A stretch of 9,916 nt of DNA from Patescibacteria group bacterium (GTDB taxonomy: Bacteria > Patescibacteriota > Gracilibacteria > UBA1369 > LOWO2-01-FULL-3). A model generated the notes under the pieces. It saw nothing but the letters and a program-made list of their open reading frames with translations, ran no database searches and was not told where the DNA came from. The stretch spans positions 1 to 9,916 of the forward strand of contig JAHIRL010000022.1 in assembly GCA_018818755.1 (NCBI GenBank), given 5' to 3'. Of the stretch, positions 1-4,475 are shown in pieces (the stretch's first letter is position 1; the number at the start of each line of letters is the position of its first letter). A program made the position numbers and the translations under genes.

Positions 1-136
1 CTCTTCAGCGGCCCTCCAGGATCTTAGGTCCTGGAGGGCCACACTCTTCAGCGGCCCTCCAGGATCTTAGGTCCTGGAGGGCCACACTCTTCAGCGGCCC
101 TCCAGGATCTTAGGTCCTGGAGGGCCACACTCTTCA
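1..136. repeat. Three 43-bp tandem hairpin repeats
   Basis: Three identical copies of a 43-bp unit start at 1, 44 and 87. A seven-base fourth start (CTCTTCA) sits at 130-136. Each unit holds a perfect 12-bp inverted repeat (GGCCCTCCAGGA and its complement) around a 7-base loop; in the first copy the arms are 10-21 and 29-40. The unit is far richer in G and C than the rest of the window. No T-tract follows any stem, so these are not ordinary intrinsic terminators. The array begins at base 1 and may continue to the left. It could be a protein-binding cluster, an RNA-processing or stability element, or replication-related iterons; the sequence alone does not decide. Confidence 0.95.
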
Positions 137-169
137 TAAAATATCGCAGTCTGCAAACTATTATCTTTT

Positions 170-236
170 AATAGCTTGCGCGTTTCCGCGTAAGCTATTG
201 TCTTTTAATAACTTGCGCGTTTCCGCGCAAGCTATT
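170..236. repeat. Two 37-bp tandem hairpin repeats
   Basis: Two near-identical hairpins lie at 170-199 and 207-236, 37 bp apart. Each has a 13-bp stem of the form AATAGCTTGCGCG with a TTTC loop. The first stem has one G-T wobble and the second one A-C mismatch. The units are separated by TCTTTT-type spacers. A second hairpin family directly next to the 43-bp array suggests a structured intergenic region or a set of sites. The function is unknown. Confidence 0.9.
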
Positions 237-289
237 ATCATTTAATAAGTTACGGCGAACAAGGTTTTTTCGGTAGTTAGTAAATAACG

Positions 290-333
290 AAAAATCCCTA
301 TAAGGGGAAAAGAAAAAAACCCCAGGGATTTTT
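290..333. terminator. Terminator-like hairpin before the first gene
   Basis: Perfect 10-bp arms, AAAAATCCCT (290-299) and AGGGATTTTT (324-333), enclose a second GGGG/CCCC pairing (304-307 with 320-323) with a 4-base bulge and an A-rich loop. The right arm ends in five Ts and the left arm begins with five As, so it could stop transcription in either direction. It lies about 85 bp before the first reading frame and probably separates that operon from whatever lies to the left. Confidence 0.6.
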
Positions 334-364
334 GATTTTAGGTTTTTGGAAAAAAAGATTTTTC

Positions 365-397
365 TTTTTCTAGAAAAAAATAAAATTTTCTAGAAAA
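365..397. promoter_or_regulatory. Two TTTTCTAGAAAA palindromes, two helical turns apart
   Basis: A 14-bp palindrome (365-378) and a 12-bp palindrome (386-397) share the core TTTTCTAGAAAA. Their centres are 20 bp apart, about two helical turns, which suits a dimeric regulator binding side by side. They sit 20 to 50 bp before the first coding frame. No convincing -35/-10 pair was found, so calling this an operator is inference. The A/T-rich sequence makes part of the symmetry cheap. Confidence 0.4.
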
Positions 398-417
398 GGA
401 AATTTCAGAAAGGAAAA

Positions 418-564
418 ATAAGTAGAAACCTTCATTTCTTTGCCCCGAAAGATGGACATTGTAAATCTTGTGGCAAAGATATTTACGAAGAAATCTCAAT
501 AGAATCGGCCGGCAAAAGACTTATTACAGGATGCCCACATTGTTGGACATCCTTTTGCGAATAA
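418..564 (+). CDS. Small zinc-ribbon protein, start codon unclear
   Basis: The frame encodes a 48-residue peptide with two CxxC pairs (C15-C18 and C39-C42, plus C47), the classic layout of a zinc ribbon. Such modules bind nucleic acid or another protein; no specific role can be assigned. It ends with TAA at 562-564, just before the next gene. The frame is open back to a TAG at 391-393 but contains no ATG, GTG or TTG before the cysteines. An AAAGGA ribosome site (409-414) is followed closely by ATA at 418, used here as a provisional start. The gene may use a rare ATA start, or it may have lost its start codon. The cysteine spacing argues that the frame is, or recently was, coding. Confidence 0.5.
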   Translation: MSRNLHFFAPKDGHCKSCGKDIYEEISIESAGKRLITGCPHCWTSFCE

Positions 565-584
565 AGGAGGATGAAAGGAAAAAT

Positions 585-995
585 ATGGGCACAAAACTCG
601 GGGAAGTCCTTGGGGAGTTTTTCCAGGAACAATTGGAAAAACACTACAAGGTAAAAAGAGAATTTACAGAAAAGCCTAAAGAATGGTTTTCCTGTAATTC
701 TTGTGGGAATCTATCTCCCACAGAAGAAATCCATCGGGTTCAGTGGAGTAATCCAAAAAACAAAAAGAGCCAGGCTATAATATGTCGGTTCTGTTTTATG
801 GAAAAGAAAATTCCTTATAAACCGGAAAAACCTGGCGGCGGAATCCACGCGCGCCGACAAGCTTCCACAAAAGATGTAGACATCAATATCTATACTTCGG
901 ACAATGAGGGGGCAATAATTGCCATGAAATCTCATAGAAAACTGGAGGGATTAATAGGAAAAAACCTTCCAATAGGGGAAGGATTAAATGGATAA
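585..995 (+). CDS. Zinc-ribbon protein, 136 residues
   Basis: The start at 585 is chosen because AAGGA sits five bases upstream; the frame is open further up to 468, but that part overlaps the preceding zinc-ribbon frame and has no ribosome site. The protein has a helical, charged N-terminus (residues 1-32), then CNSC (37-40) and CRFC (67-70), forming a probable treble-clef or zinc-ribbon knuckle. The following linker has GGG and basic residues (84-92), and the C-terminus is of mixed character. It probably binds nucleic acid or a protein partner. Its stop overlaps the start of the next gene by 8 bp, implying translational coupling. No family was recognised. Confidence 0.8.
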   Translation: MGTKLGEVLGEFFQEQLEKHYKVKREFTEKPKEWFSCNSCGNLSPTEEIHRVQWSNPKNKKSQAIICRFCFMEKKIPYKPEKPGGGIHARRQASTKDVDINIYTSDNEGAIIAMKSHRKLEGLIGKNLPIGEGLNG

Positions 996-1239
996 AATCC
1001 ATGAAATTCGCGTTAGGAACTATGTAATAAAACTAGTTCCTATTGAAAGAGGGATGTATAAAGTTTCCTTTTATTCCCTCGGAAAGCAAACATATACAGT
1101 TTGCGAAAAATGCGGGGGAATAAACTCGCATGAATGTAAAGAAGTGACCACGTTTAGAAATGTAGTTTTGGCAAAATCTATTCACCAGTTCCTGGAAATT
1201 CCAGGAGCTAAATATATGGGATCAATAGAAAAGGAATAG
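988..1239 (+). CDS. Small unknown protein with a three-cysteine knuckle
   Basis: This 83-residue protein begins inside the end of the upstream gene (ATGGATAA overlap), with GGAAGGA a few bases before the ATG. It has a beta-rich N-terminal half, then CEKC (39-42) and a third cysteine at 50, with His48 nearby, which could complete a metal site. Function is unknown. Two perfect inverted repeats lie inside the gene: TAGGAACTA with its complement (1014-1042, 11-base loop) and TCCTGGAAATTCCAGGA (1190-1206). Confidence 0.8.
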   Translation: MDKIHEIRVRNYVIKLVPIERGMYKVSFYSLGKQTYTVCEKCGGINSHECKEVTTFRNVVLAKSIHQFLEIPGAKYMGSIEKE

Positions 1240-1242
1240 AAA

Positions 1243-1320
1243 ATGAGTATCATCTTAGGATGGGCTTTTATTATTGCCCTATTAATATGTCTTTTTAAAG
1301 TAATGAAGAAGGCGTTCTAA
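1243..1320 (+). CDS. One-helix membrane micropeptide, 25 residues
   Basis: The frame reads MSIILGWAFIIALLICLF followed by a basic tail with three lysines (KVMKKAF). That is one hydrophobic helix (about residues 2-18) with a positive cytoplasmic end. The ATG is 3 bp after the previous stop, with AAGGAA spaced a few bases before it. Size and topology fit the small membrane peptides common in phages, some of which act as holin-like, superinfection-exclusion or toxin peptides. Which applies here cannot be told. A chance frame is possible at this length, but the ribosome site, tight spacing and coherent topology favour a real gene. Confidence 0.65.
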   Translation: MSIILGWAFIIALLICLFKVMKKAF

Positions 1321-1346
1321 ACCAAAACTTCGGGGAGGGACAAAAA

Positions 1347-1541
1347 ATGTTATCAATTCATAACCTTTTTCTAAAACCAAGATCAGAACTACTAAGAATG
1401 GCGGTTGCCGTAGAAAAAAGAAAGCCGCCAGAAAAGAGAATTCCCAGAAAGGATTTCCTCCTAAATAGTAACTATGCTCTAGTAGAGTATATTTACCTAA
1501 CAAAGCTTGCCGATCATATGCGAATAATCGCTAATCGGTAA
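1347..1541 (+). CDS. Small basic protein of unknown function
   Basis: The 64-residue protein is rich in Arg and Lys (KRKPPEKRIPRK at about 24-35) between two more hydrophobic, probably helical ends. A GGGAGG ribosome site stands before the ATG. The basic centre could contact nucleic acid, but no known motif is seen. It is the last gene of the first operon: short repeats and a terminator follow. The leader ACTTCGGGG before this gene recurs just after it (near 1569), as if the region had been partly duplicated. Confidence 0.75.
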   Translation: MLSIHNLFLKPRSELLRMAVAVEKRKPPEKRIPRKDFLLNSNYALVEYIYLTKLADHMRIIANR

Positions 1542-1590
1542 CTGTAAAAACTCTGGGGAGAGTAAAAAAACTTCGGGGCGAAACAACAAA

Positions 1591-1630
1591 TCCCCCCTAT
1601 AGAGTATTGATTTTCCCCCCTATAGAGTAT
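1591..1630. repeat. Twin 17-bp direct repeats TCCCCCCTATAGAGTAT
   Basis: Two identical 17-bp copies at 1591-1607 and 1614-1630 are spaced 23 bp start to start, just before a terminator. Read on the - strand they are ATACTCTATAGGGGGGA, whose CTATAGGG core resembles promoters of T7-type phage RNA polymerases. They could equally be operator sites. See findings. Confidence 0.9.
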
Positions 1631-1631
1631 C

Positions 1632-1663
1632 AAAAAAGATCGGATTTCTTCCGGTCTTTTTTT
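1632..1663. terminator. Intrinsic terminator
   Basis: The stem AAAAAGATCGG pairs with CCGGTCTTTTT (one G-T wobble) around a 7-base loop and ends in a run of seven Ts. The complementary A-run on the left makes it potentially bidirectional. It closes the 418-1541 operon. Confidence 0.8.
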
Positions 1664-1724
1664 ATGCCCTATAATTCAATTTTAACCCCTTTTTTGCCCT
1701 TTTTATGCCAAAAAGAGGCCAAAA

Positions 1725-1814
1725 ATGAGAGAAAAAGGCCAATTTCCTTGGAGGATTGGGAATATTGTTTTCTTTTCTATTGTGTTTTTATTTATCTATT
1801 TAGTTTTGTTATAA
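1725..1814 (+). CDS. Possible membrane micropeptide, 29 residues
   Basis: A charged head (MREKGQFPWR) is followed by a continuous hydrophobic stretch (about residues 11-29, IGNIVFF to LVLL) ending at TAA. AGAGG lies six bases before the ATG. A longer frame in another register (TTG at 1607 to 1903) runs through the terminator and looks less natural. T-rich DNA encodes hydrophobic residues by chance, so this is only a candidate. It lies in an otherwise gene-free 480-bp stretch. Confidence 0.4.
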   Translation: MREKGQFPWRIGNIVFFSIVFLFIYLVLL

Positions 1815-1920
1815 GTTGTTGTGTAGGAATAAGTTACGGGGATTTTGGTATAGAGATTTTATTTTCTTATAGAGTAAGTATATATGACCTTATAGAGGAA
1901 TAGGAGGAATAGGGAAAAAT

Positions 1921-2019
1921 ATGGGAATTAGTTTTTCCCGATTTTATTCTGTATTAGTTGTTTTGGTAGGAATTTGTGGGGTTTTTGGCGAAAATTGTGT
2001 GGTAGATAGGGAAATATAG
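1921..2019 (+). CDS. Possible membrane or secreted micropeptide, 32 residues
   Basis: AGGAGG (1902-1907) and AGGGA (1911-1915) precede the ATG. The peptide starts MGISFSRFYSVLVVLVGICG, a signal-like or membrane segment, followed by a short polar tail with one further cysteine. The ribosome sites are among the better ones in this region. It may be a real micropeptide or a leader peptide for the next operon. Beyond this and the 29-residue candidate upstream, nothing coding is seen between 1664 and 2147. Confidence 0.4.
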   Translation: MGISFSRFYSVLVVLVGICGVFGENCVVDREI

Positions 2020-2053
2020 GGATATTTCGTTAATGTGGAATAGTCTCTATATG

Positions 2054-2131
2054 TTGTTTTAGGTGGTTTTAATGGGTTTATATCTTTAATAGTATTATTG
2101 ATATTAAACCTATGAAGTTGGGATTAAACCC
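2054..2131 (+). promoter_or_regulatory. Inverted-repeat leader before the Csx16-like gene
   Basis: GGGTTTA (2074-2080) is complementary to TAAACCC (2125-2131). Inside lies a second pair, TTTAATA (2085-2091) with TATTAAA (2102-2108). The nested symmetry just before the ribosome site could be an operator or an mRNA structure. A weak sigma70-like pair, TTGTTT (2054-2059) and TTTATA (2077-2082) with a 17-bp spacer, overlaps it. No part of this is strong alone. Confidence 0.3.
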
Positions 2132-2147
2132 TTAAAAGGAGGTAAGA

Positions 2148-2435
2148 ATGATTACTTTAGTAGTAACTAGGCATAAAGCTCTTCTCCAATATCTCAAAGA
2201 AATTGGGATAGTTGGAGAAGAAGTAGAAGCAAAAGAACACGTCTCCCCCGAAGAAATTAGAGGGAAGCATGTTTGTGGGGTTTTGCCCCATCATTTAAGT
2301 TCTTTATGTACTTTTTACACGGAGATTCCATTGATTATCCCCCAAGAATTTCGGGGGAAAGAATTGACCCTGGAAGAGATCAGGGAGTACTGTGGAAAAC
2401 CACAGACTTACTGTGTAGTGCCAATAGAAGAATGA
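2148..2435 (+). CDS. csx16: Csx16-like protein, probable CRISPR ring-nuclease family
   Basis: The 95-residue product has the hallmarks of the Csx16 (Cas_VVA1548) family: TRH near the N-terminus (7-9) after a hydrophobic strand, GVLPHHL (44-50) matching the family's G-x-LP-x-HL, and PQEFRGKELTLEEI (65-78) matching P-x-x-x-RGKELT. Length is also usual for the family. Csx16 proteins sit beside type III CRISPR systems, and the family is linked to breakdown of cyclic oligoadenylate messengers. A virus-borne copy with no cas genes in view would fit an anti-CRISPR that silences the alarm; that step is inference. A strong AAAGGAGG precedes the ATG. The stop overlaps the next start (ATGA), so the two are translationally coupled. 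Confidence 0.78.
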   Translation: MITLVVTRHKALLQYLKEIGIVGEEVEAKEHVSPEEIRGKHVCGVLPHHLSSLCTFYTEIPLIIPQEFRGKELTLEEIREYCGKPQTYCVVPIEE

Positions 2436-2605
2436 AAGAATTCGAAGAAAGTCTTGAGAGAGCCATTGATATCTCTCGGACTATAAAAATGGACGTTTTT
2501 ATAGCGTTCCATAAAGATGGTTTCTTTTGGGTTGCCGGAATAAAGCCGGCAAATCTAGAAAATTCCAGAACGGTTTTAATAGTTCCTCCAAATTGTGAGG
2601 ACTAA
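2432..2605 (+). CDS. Small protein coupled to the Csx16-like gene
   Basis: This 57-residue protein begins at the ATGA overlap with the stop of the Csx16-like gene. It has an acidic N-terminal helix (MKEFEESLERAIDISR), then probable beta strands (DVFIAFHKDGFFWVAGI and RTVLIVPP). No family was recognised. Its coupling suggests a shared task or fixed stoichiometry with the Csx16-like protein. The gene carries two perfect hairpins: CTATAAAAA with its complement (2481-2504) and TTGCCGG with CCGGCAA (2532-2552). Either could affect message stability. The frame stays open upstream to 2273, but only inside the preceding gene. Confidence 0.7.
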   Translation: MKEFEESLERAIDISRTIKMDVFIAFHKDGFFWVAGIKPANLENSRTVLIVPPNCED

Positions 2606-2617
2606 GGAGGTAAAAAA

Positions 2618-3082
2618 ATGAAAGCGTCGGAAAGACCAGACCTGGAGAAAGTCCCTGACGGGGATAAAATTCCATGGCAAAGTAATGAAGGCTGGTATCG
2701 GGTTCCAGCGTTTCCAGAAACCCGAATTGAGGGATCGGTGGAGATATCTGGAAATGCCCGGATATCTGGAAATGCCCGGATATCTGGAAATGCCCAGATA
2801 TCTAGAAATGCCTGGATATCTGGAAATGCCCGGATATCTGGAAATGCCCGGATATCTGGAAATGCCCAGATATCTAGAAATGCCTGGATATCTGGAAATA
2901 CCTGGATATATGGAAATGCCCAGATATCTAGAAATGCCTGGATATCTGGAAATGCCTGGATATCTAGAAATGCCCAGATATCTGGAAATGCCCGGATATC
3001 TGGAAATGCCTGGATATCTGGAAATGCCCAGATATCTGGAAATGCCTGGATATCCGGCAAAGCCCGGATATCTGGGCCGTAA
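2618..3082 (+). CDS. Left-handed beta-helix protein of ISGNAx hexapeptides
   Basis: The 154-residue protein has a 42-residue polar N-terminus, then 18 full hexapeptides of the form I-S-G/R-N-A-(R/Q/W) and a final ISGP. Ile every sixth residue is the signature of left-handed parallel beta-helices; 18 repeats would make about six triangular coils. Related repeats occur in acyltransferases and in phage proteins of unknown role. No catalytic His of acyltransferases is present, so a structural or binding role is more likely. The start follows a very strong AAGGAGG. Because the repeat is a multiple of three, all frames on both strands stay open here; the ribosome site and the helix pattern pick this frame. 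Confidence 0.85.
   Translation: MKASERPDLEKVPDGDKIPWQSNEGWYRVPAFPETRIEGSVEISGNARISGNARISGNAQISRNAWISGNARISGNARISGNAQISRNAWISGNTWIYGNAQISRNAWISGNAWISRNAQISGNARISGNAWISGNAQISGNAWISGKARISGP
2744..3079. repeat. 18-bp tandem repeat array inside the beta-helix gene
   Basis: Eighteen copies of an 18-bp unit (ATATCTGGAAATGCCCGG) plus a partial copy fill 2744-3079. Units 1-4 (2744-2815) and 5-8 (2816-2887) are identical 72-bp blocks, a recent higher-order duplication. Nearly all differences between units are transitions at C/G positions, chiefly the last codon (CGG, CAG or TGG, giving Arg, Gln or Trp) and GGA/AGA (Gly/Arg). One transversion is seen in unit 10; unit 18 is the most divergent. Confidence 0.95.
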
Positions 3083-3095
3083 ACGAGGGAGACCT

Positions 3096-3203
3096 ATGAA
3101 AAGGAGAAAATCCCAAAATGCCTGGATACCATTGGAAGGCACATTGGAGATTTTAATAGAGGCCAATGCGGGTATAATACCCATGTTTTTTTTCTTGATT
3201 TAA
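3096..3203 (+). CDS. Doubtful 35-residue frame after the beta-helix gene
   Basis: AGGGAG stands a few bases before an ATG that opens a 35-residue frame with a basic head (MKRRKSQNAWIP) and a hydrophobic end. NAWI and its DNA (AATGCCTGGATA) echo the upstream repeat, so the segment may be a relic of that array. The frame ends just after eight Ts (3186-3193). The frame of the beta-helix gene is also open here, from its stop at 3082 through to 3358, and encodes a more protein-like sequence without a normal start. A slip at the T-run would join the two. The true product is unclear. Confidence 0.3.
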   Translation: MKRRKSQNAWIPLEGTLEILIEANAGIIPMFFFLI

Positions 3204-3252
3204 ATATTAAAAACAGAGCATTGGGATATATTTCCTGCCGGCCTCTATTAAA
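3152..3252. repeat. Nested inverted-repeat region with 13-bp arms
   Basis: Perfect 13-bp arms TTTAATAGAGGCC (3152-3164) and its complement (3240-3252) enclose 75 bases. Within, CCAATGC (3163-3169) pairs with GCATTGG (3218-3224), and GGGTATAATACCC (3170-3182) is a perfect short palindrome followed by ATG and eight Ts, resembling a weak terminator. The layout could be a structured RNA, a terminator region, or a small element with terminal inverted repeats. No target-site duplication is seen. Confidence 0.75.
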
Positions 3253-3277
3253 CTTTCTAATAAAAAAGGAGGAAAAA

Positions 3278-3358
3278 ATGTTGGAATTTCTCGGTTTGGC
3301 CATATGTCTCTGTTTGGGACTATGGTTAGGATGGAGAAAAGGAATAATTAGACTTTAA
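3278..3358 (+). CDS. One-helix membrane micropeptide, 26 residues
   Basis: AAGGAGG is placed ideally before the ATG. The peptide is MLEFLGLAICLCLGLWLGW followed by a basic tail (RKGIIRL), a single membrane helix with positive-inside topology much like the peptide at 1243-1320. The upstream frame is open without a stop back to 3083, so it might also be the C-terminal anchor of a longer product, but no start for that product is evident. The role is unknown. Confidence 0.65.
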   Translation: MLEFLGLAICLCLGLWLGWRKGIIRL

Positions 3359-3379
3359 CCAATAAGGAGAAAAAACACA

Positions 3380-3700
3380 GTGGAAAACTACACACAAATT
3401 TTGTCAGACGCAAAAAAGCGTCTGAAGAGAGAAGAAACAAAAGTCCAGACTATTTTAAGGTGTAAAGTCTGCCAAAGCAAAGAAACGCCGGCAAAAAAAC
3501 ACCTGTACGGACTTTGCCCGAGATGCTGGAAAGATTTTGAGGAAGAATATCTGGAAGCCTCAAAGTCTTTTCAAGAAAACTTCGGGTGTCCGTTTATCCC
3601 GAGCAAAAAGCAAGTAAACTATTTAATCGTCCTGTGGATGGGAAATAAGTTTTTCCTAACCTCAAGGCATATCGACTCGGCAATCACCCACAAATCTTGA
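3380..3700 (+). CDS. Zinc-ribbon protein with GTG start
   Basis: The 106-residue protein opens with a charged helix (residues 1-26). It then has CKVC (28-31) and CPRC (46-49), a zinc ribbon with a KKHLYGLCPRCW second knuckle. A helical part follows, then a hydrophobic strand (NYLIVLWMG). A GTG start is taken because AAGGAG lies upstream (about 10 bp) and no ATG follows before the first helix. The module suggests nucleic-acid or protein binding. Tandem stops (TGA TAG) end it. Confidence 0.8.
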   Translation: MENYTQILSDAKKRLKREETKVQTILRCKVCQSKETPAKKHLYGLCPRCWKDFEEEYLEASKSFQENFGCPFIPSKKQVNYLIVLWMGNKFFLTSRHIDSAITHKS

Positions 3701-3734
3701 TAGTTTTTTGAGCCTGTTTGGTGGCATTTCCTAA

Positions 3735-3751
3735 AGTACGATATTCGTACT
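3735..3751. promoter_or_regulatory. 17-bp palindrome in a 178-bp gap
   Basis: AGTACGA and TCGTACT are perfect 7-bp arms around TAT, flanked further out by TGGC (3722-3725) and GCCA (3762-3765). No T-tract follows, so an operator or RNA hairpin is likelier than a terminator. The gap (3701-3878) holds no frame with a good ribosome site; a 40-residue frame at 3752-3874 lacks one. Confidence 0.45.
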
Positions 3752-3878
3752 ATGGGATTCCGCCATGCAATATCGTTTTATTTATCTACAGGATGGCTAA
3801 GAATTCAAAAGCTGTACTATATGGGTCGAGGAAAATACTTGACCTATAAAATCAAGAAATTTGAAGGGAGATAAAACT

Positions 3879-4211
3879 ATGGAAAGACCTATTGTTGAAC
3901 AGATTTCCGCAAGTTTGCCAGGCATTCTTGAGGAAATCAACAAGGACAATTTCGGAGAAGCGCTAGTAAAACTTGTGGATACCGTGGACCTAGTAGAAAG
4001 GAATTCTATGGTTAAACTTCGTCTGGAAGATCCAGAATTCCAATTCAAAAGATCCTATGTTCATGACATAGAGTCTTTGATAGAGGATTTATGGCCTAGT
4101 ATAATATACTTTGCTAGGTCAGAAAGAGTTCCCATTAATACGATCAAGCTTCTGAAAATGTTGGAAGCAAGACTGGCGTTTTCGGCGTATTTCCACAAAA
4201 ACCTGCTATAA
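3879..4211 (+). CDS. Helical protein of unknown function, 110 residues
   Basis: The ATG at 3879 is chosen over an in-frame TTG at 3861 because AGGGAG lies eight bases before it. The product is acidic and helical in the first two thirds (PGILEEINKDNFGEALVKLV, DLVERNSMVKLRL) with a more hydrophobic end. No motif or signal peptide is seen and no family was recognised. It starts a run of closely spaced genes that may share a promoter in the palindrome-bearing gap. Confidence 0.8.
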   Translation: MERPIVEQISASLPGILEEINKDNFGEALVKLVDTVDLVERNSMVKLRLEDPEFQFKRSYVHDIESLIEDLWPSIIYFARSERVPINTIKLLKMLEARLAFSAYFHKNLL

Positions 4212-4222
4212 GGAGAAAAGAA

Positions 4223-4456
4223 ATGTTTGTAAGATTAGTTCAAGAACAAGAACACGAAATTTGCCACTATGTGGCAAGAATTGTGTCAAGTTCCGCGTCT
4301 TTGCCCACATTCGAAGTAATAGCAAAATGTGGGTTGAAAATGGATGCCGATAAAATAGTTTCGGCATTAAACTGTAAACCGGAGAAAAGAACAGACGATG
4401 TATTCCCAGACAATCTAACGATAGAAGACTGGGCAGTGACTATGCCCAAAAAATAA
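4223..4456 (+). CDS. Small unknown protein, 77 residues
   Basis: AAGGAG precedes the ATG, 11 bp after the previous stop. The predicted fold mixes strands and helices. It has three scattered cysteines (not in CxxC spacing) and ends with DNLTIEDWAVTMPKK. LTIEDW also occurs in the phosphoesterase encoded at 6338-7054, probably by chance. No family was recognised. Confidence 0.75.
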   Translation: MFVRLVQEQEHEICHYVARIVSSSASLPTFEVIAKCGLKMDADKIVSALNCKPEKRTDDVFPDNLTIEDWAVTMPKK

Positions 4457-4475
4457 GGTGCAAAGAGACGAAAAA

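Noticed and set aside
468..584. N-terminal extension of the 585 gene
   Set aside because: It overlaps a better zinc-ribbon frame, and the AAGGA site fits ATG 585.
571..654. 27-residue frame starting at ATG 571 directly after AAAGGAGG
   Set aside because: The site abuts the ATG with no spacer, and the frame overlaps the clearly coding 585 gene.
1607..1903. 98-residue frame starting with TTG
   Set aside because: It begins between the twin repeats, runs through the terminator stem, lacks a ribosome site, and its composition reflects T-rich DNA.
2744..3079. CRISPR array
   Set aside because: Units are contiguous with no unique spacers and encode a periodic protein. The 43-bp array at 1-136 also has no spacers.
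3173..3178. TATAAT as a promoter -10 box
   Set aside because: No fitting -35 box at 16 to 18 bp, and the hexamer is simply the middle of a palindrome.
2576..3184. Long - strand and alternative + strand frames across the 18-bp repeats (up to 202 residues)
   Set aside because: An 18-bp period keeps every frame open. Only the + frame at 2618 has a strong ribosome site and yields a known beta-helix pattern.
3720..3770. tRNA-like fold with GGATTCC segment
   Set aside because: No acceptor stem, anticodon arm or proper T-loop could be assembled around it.
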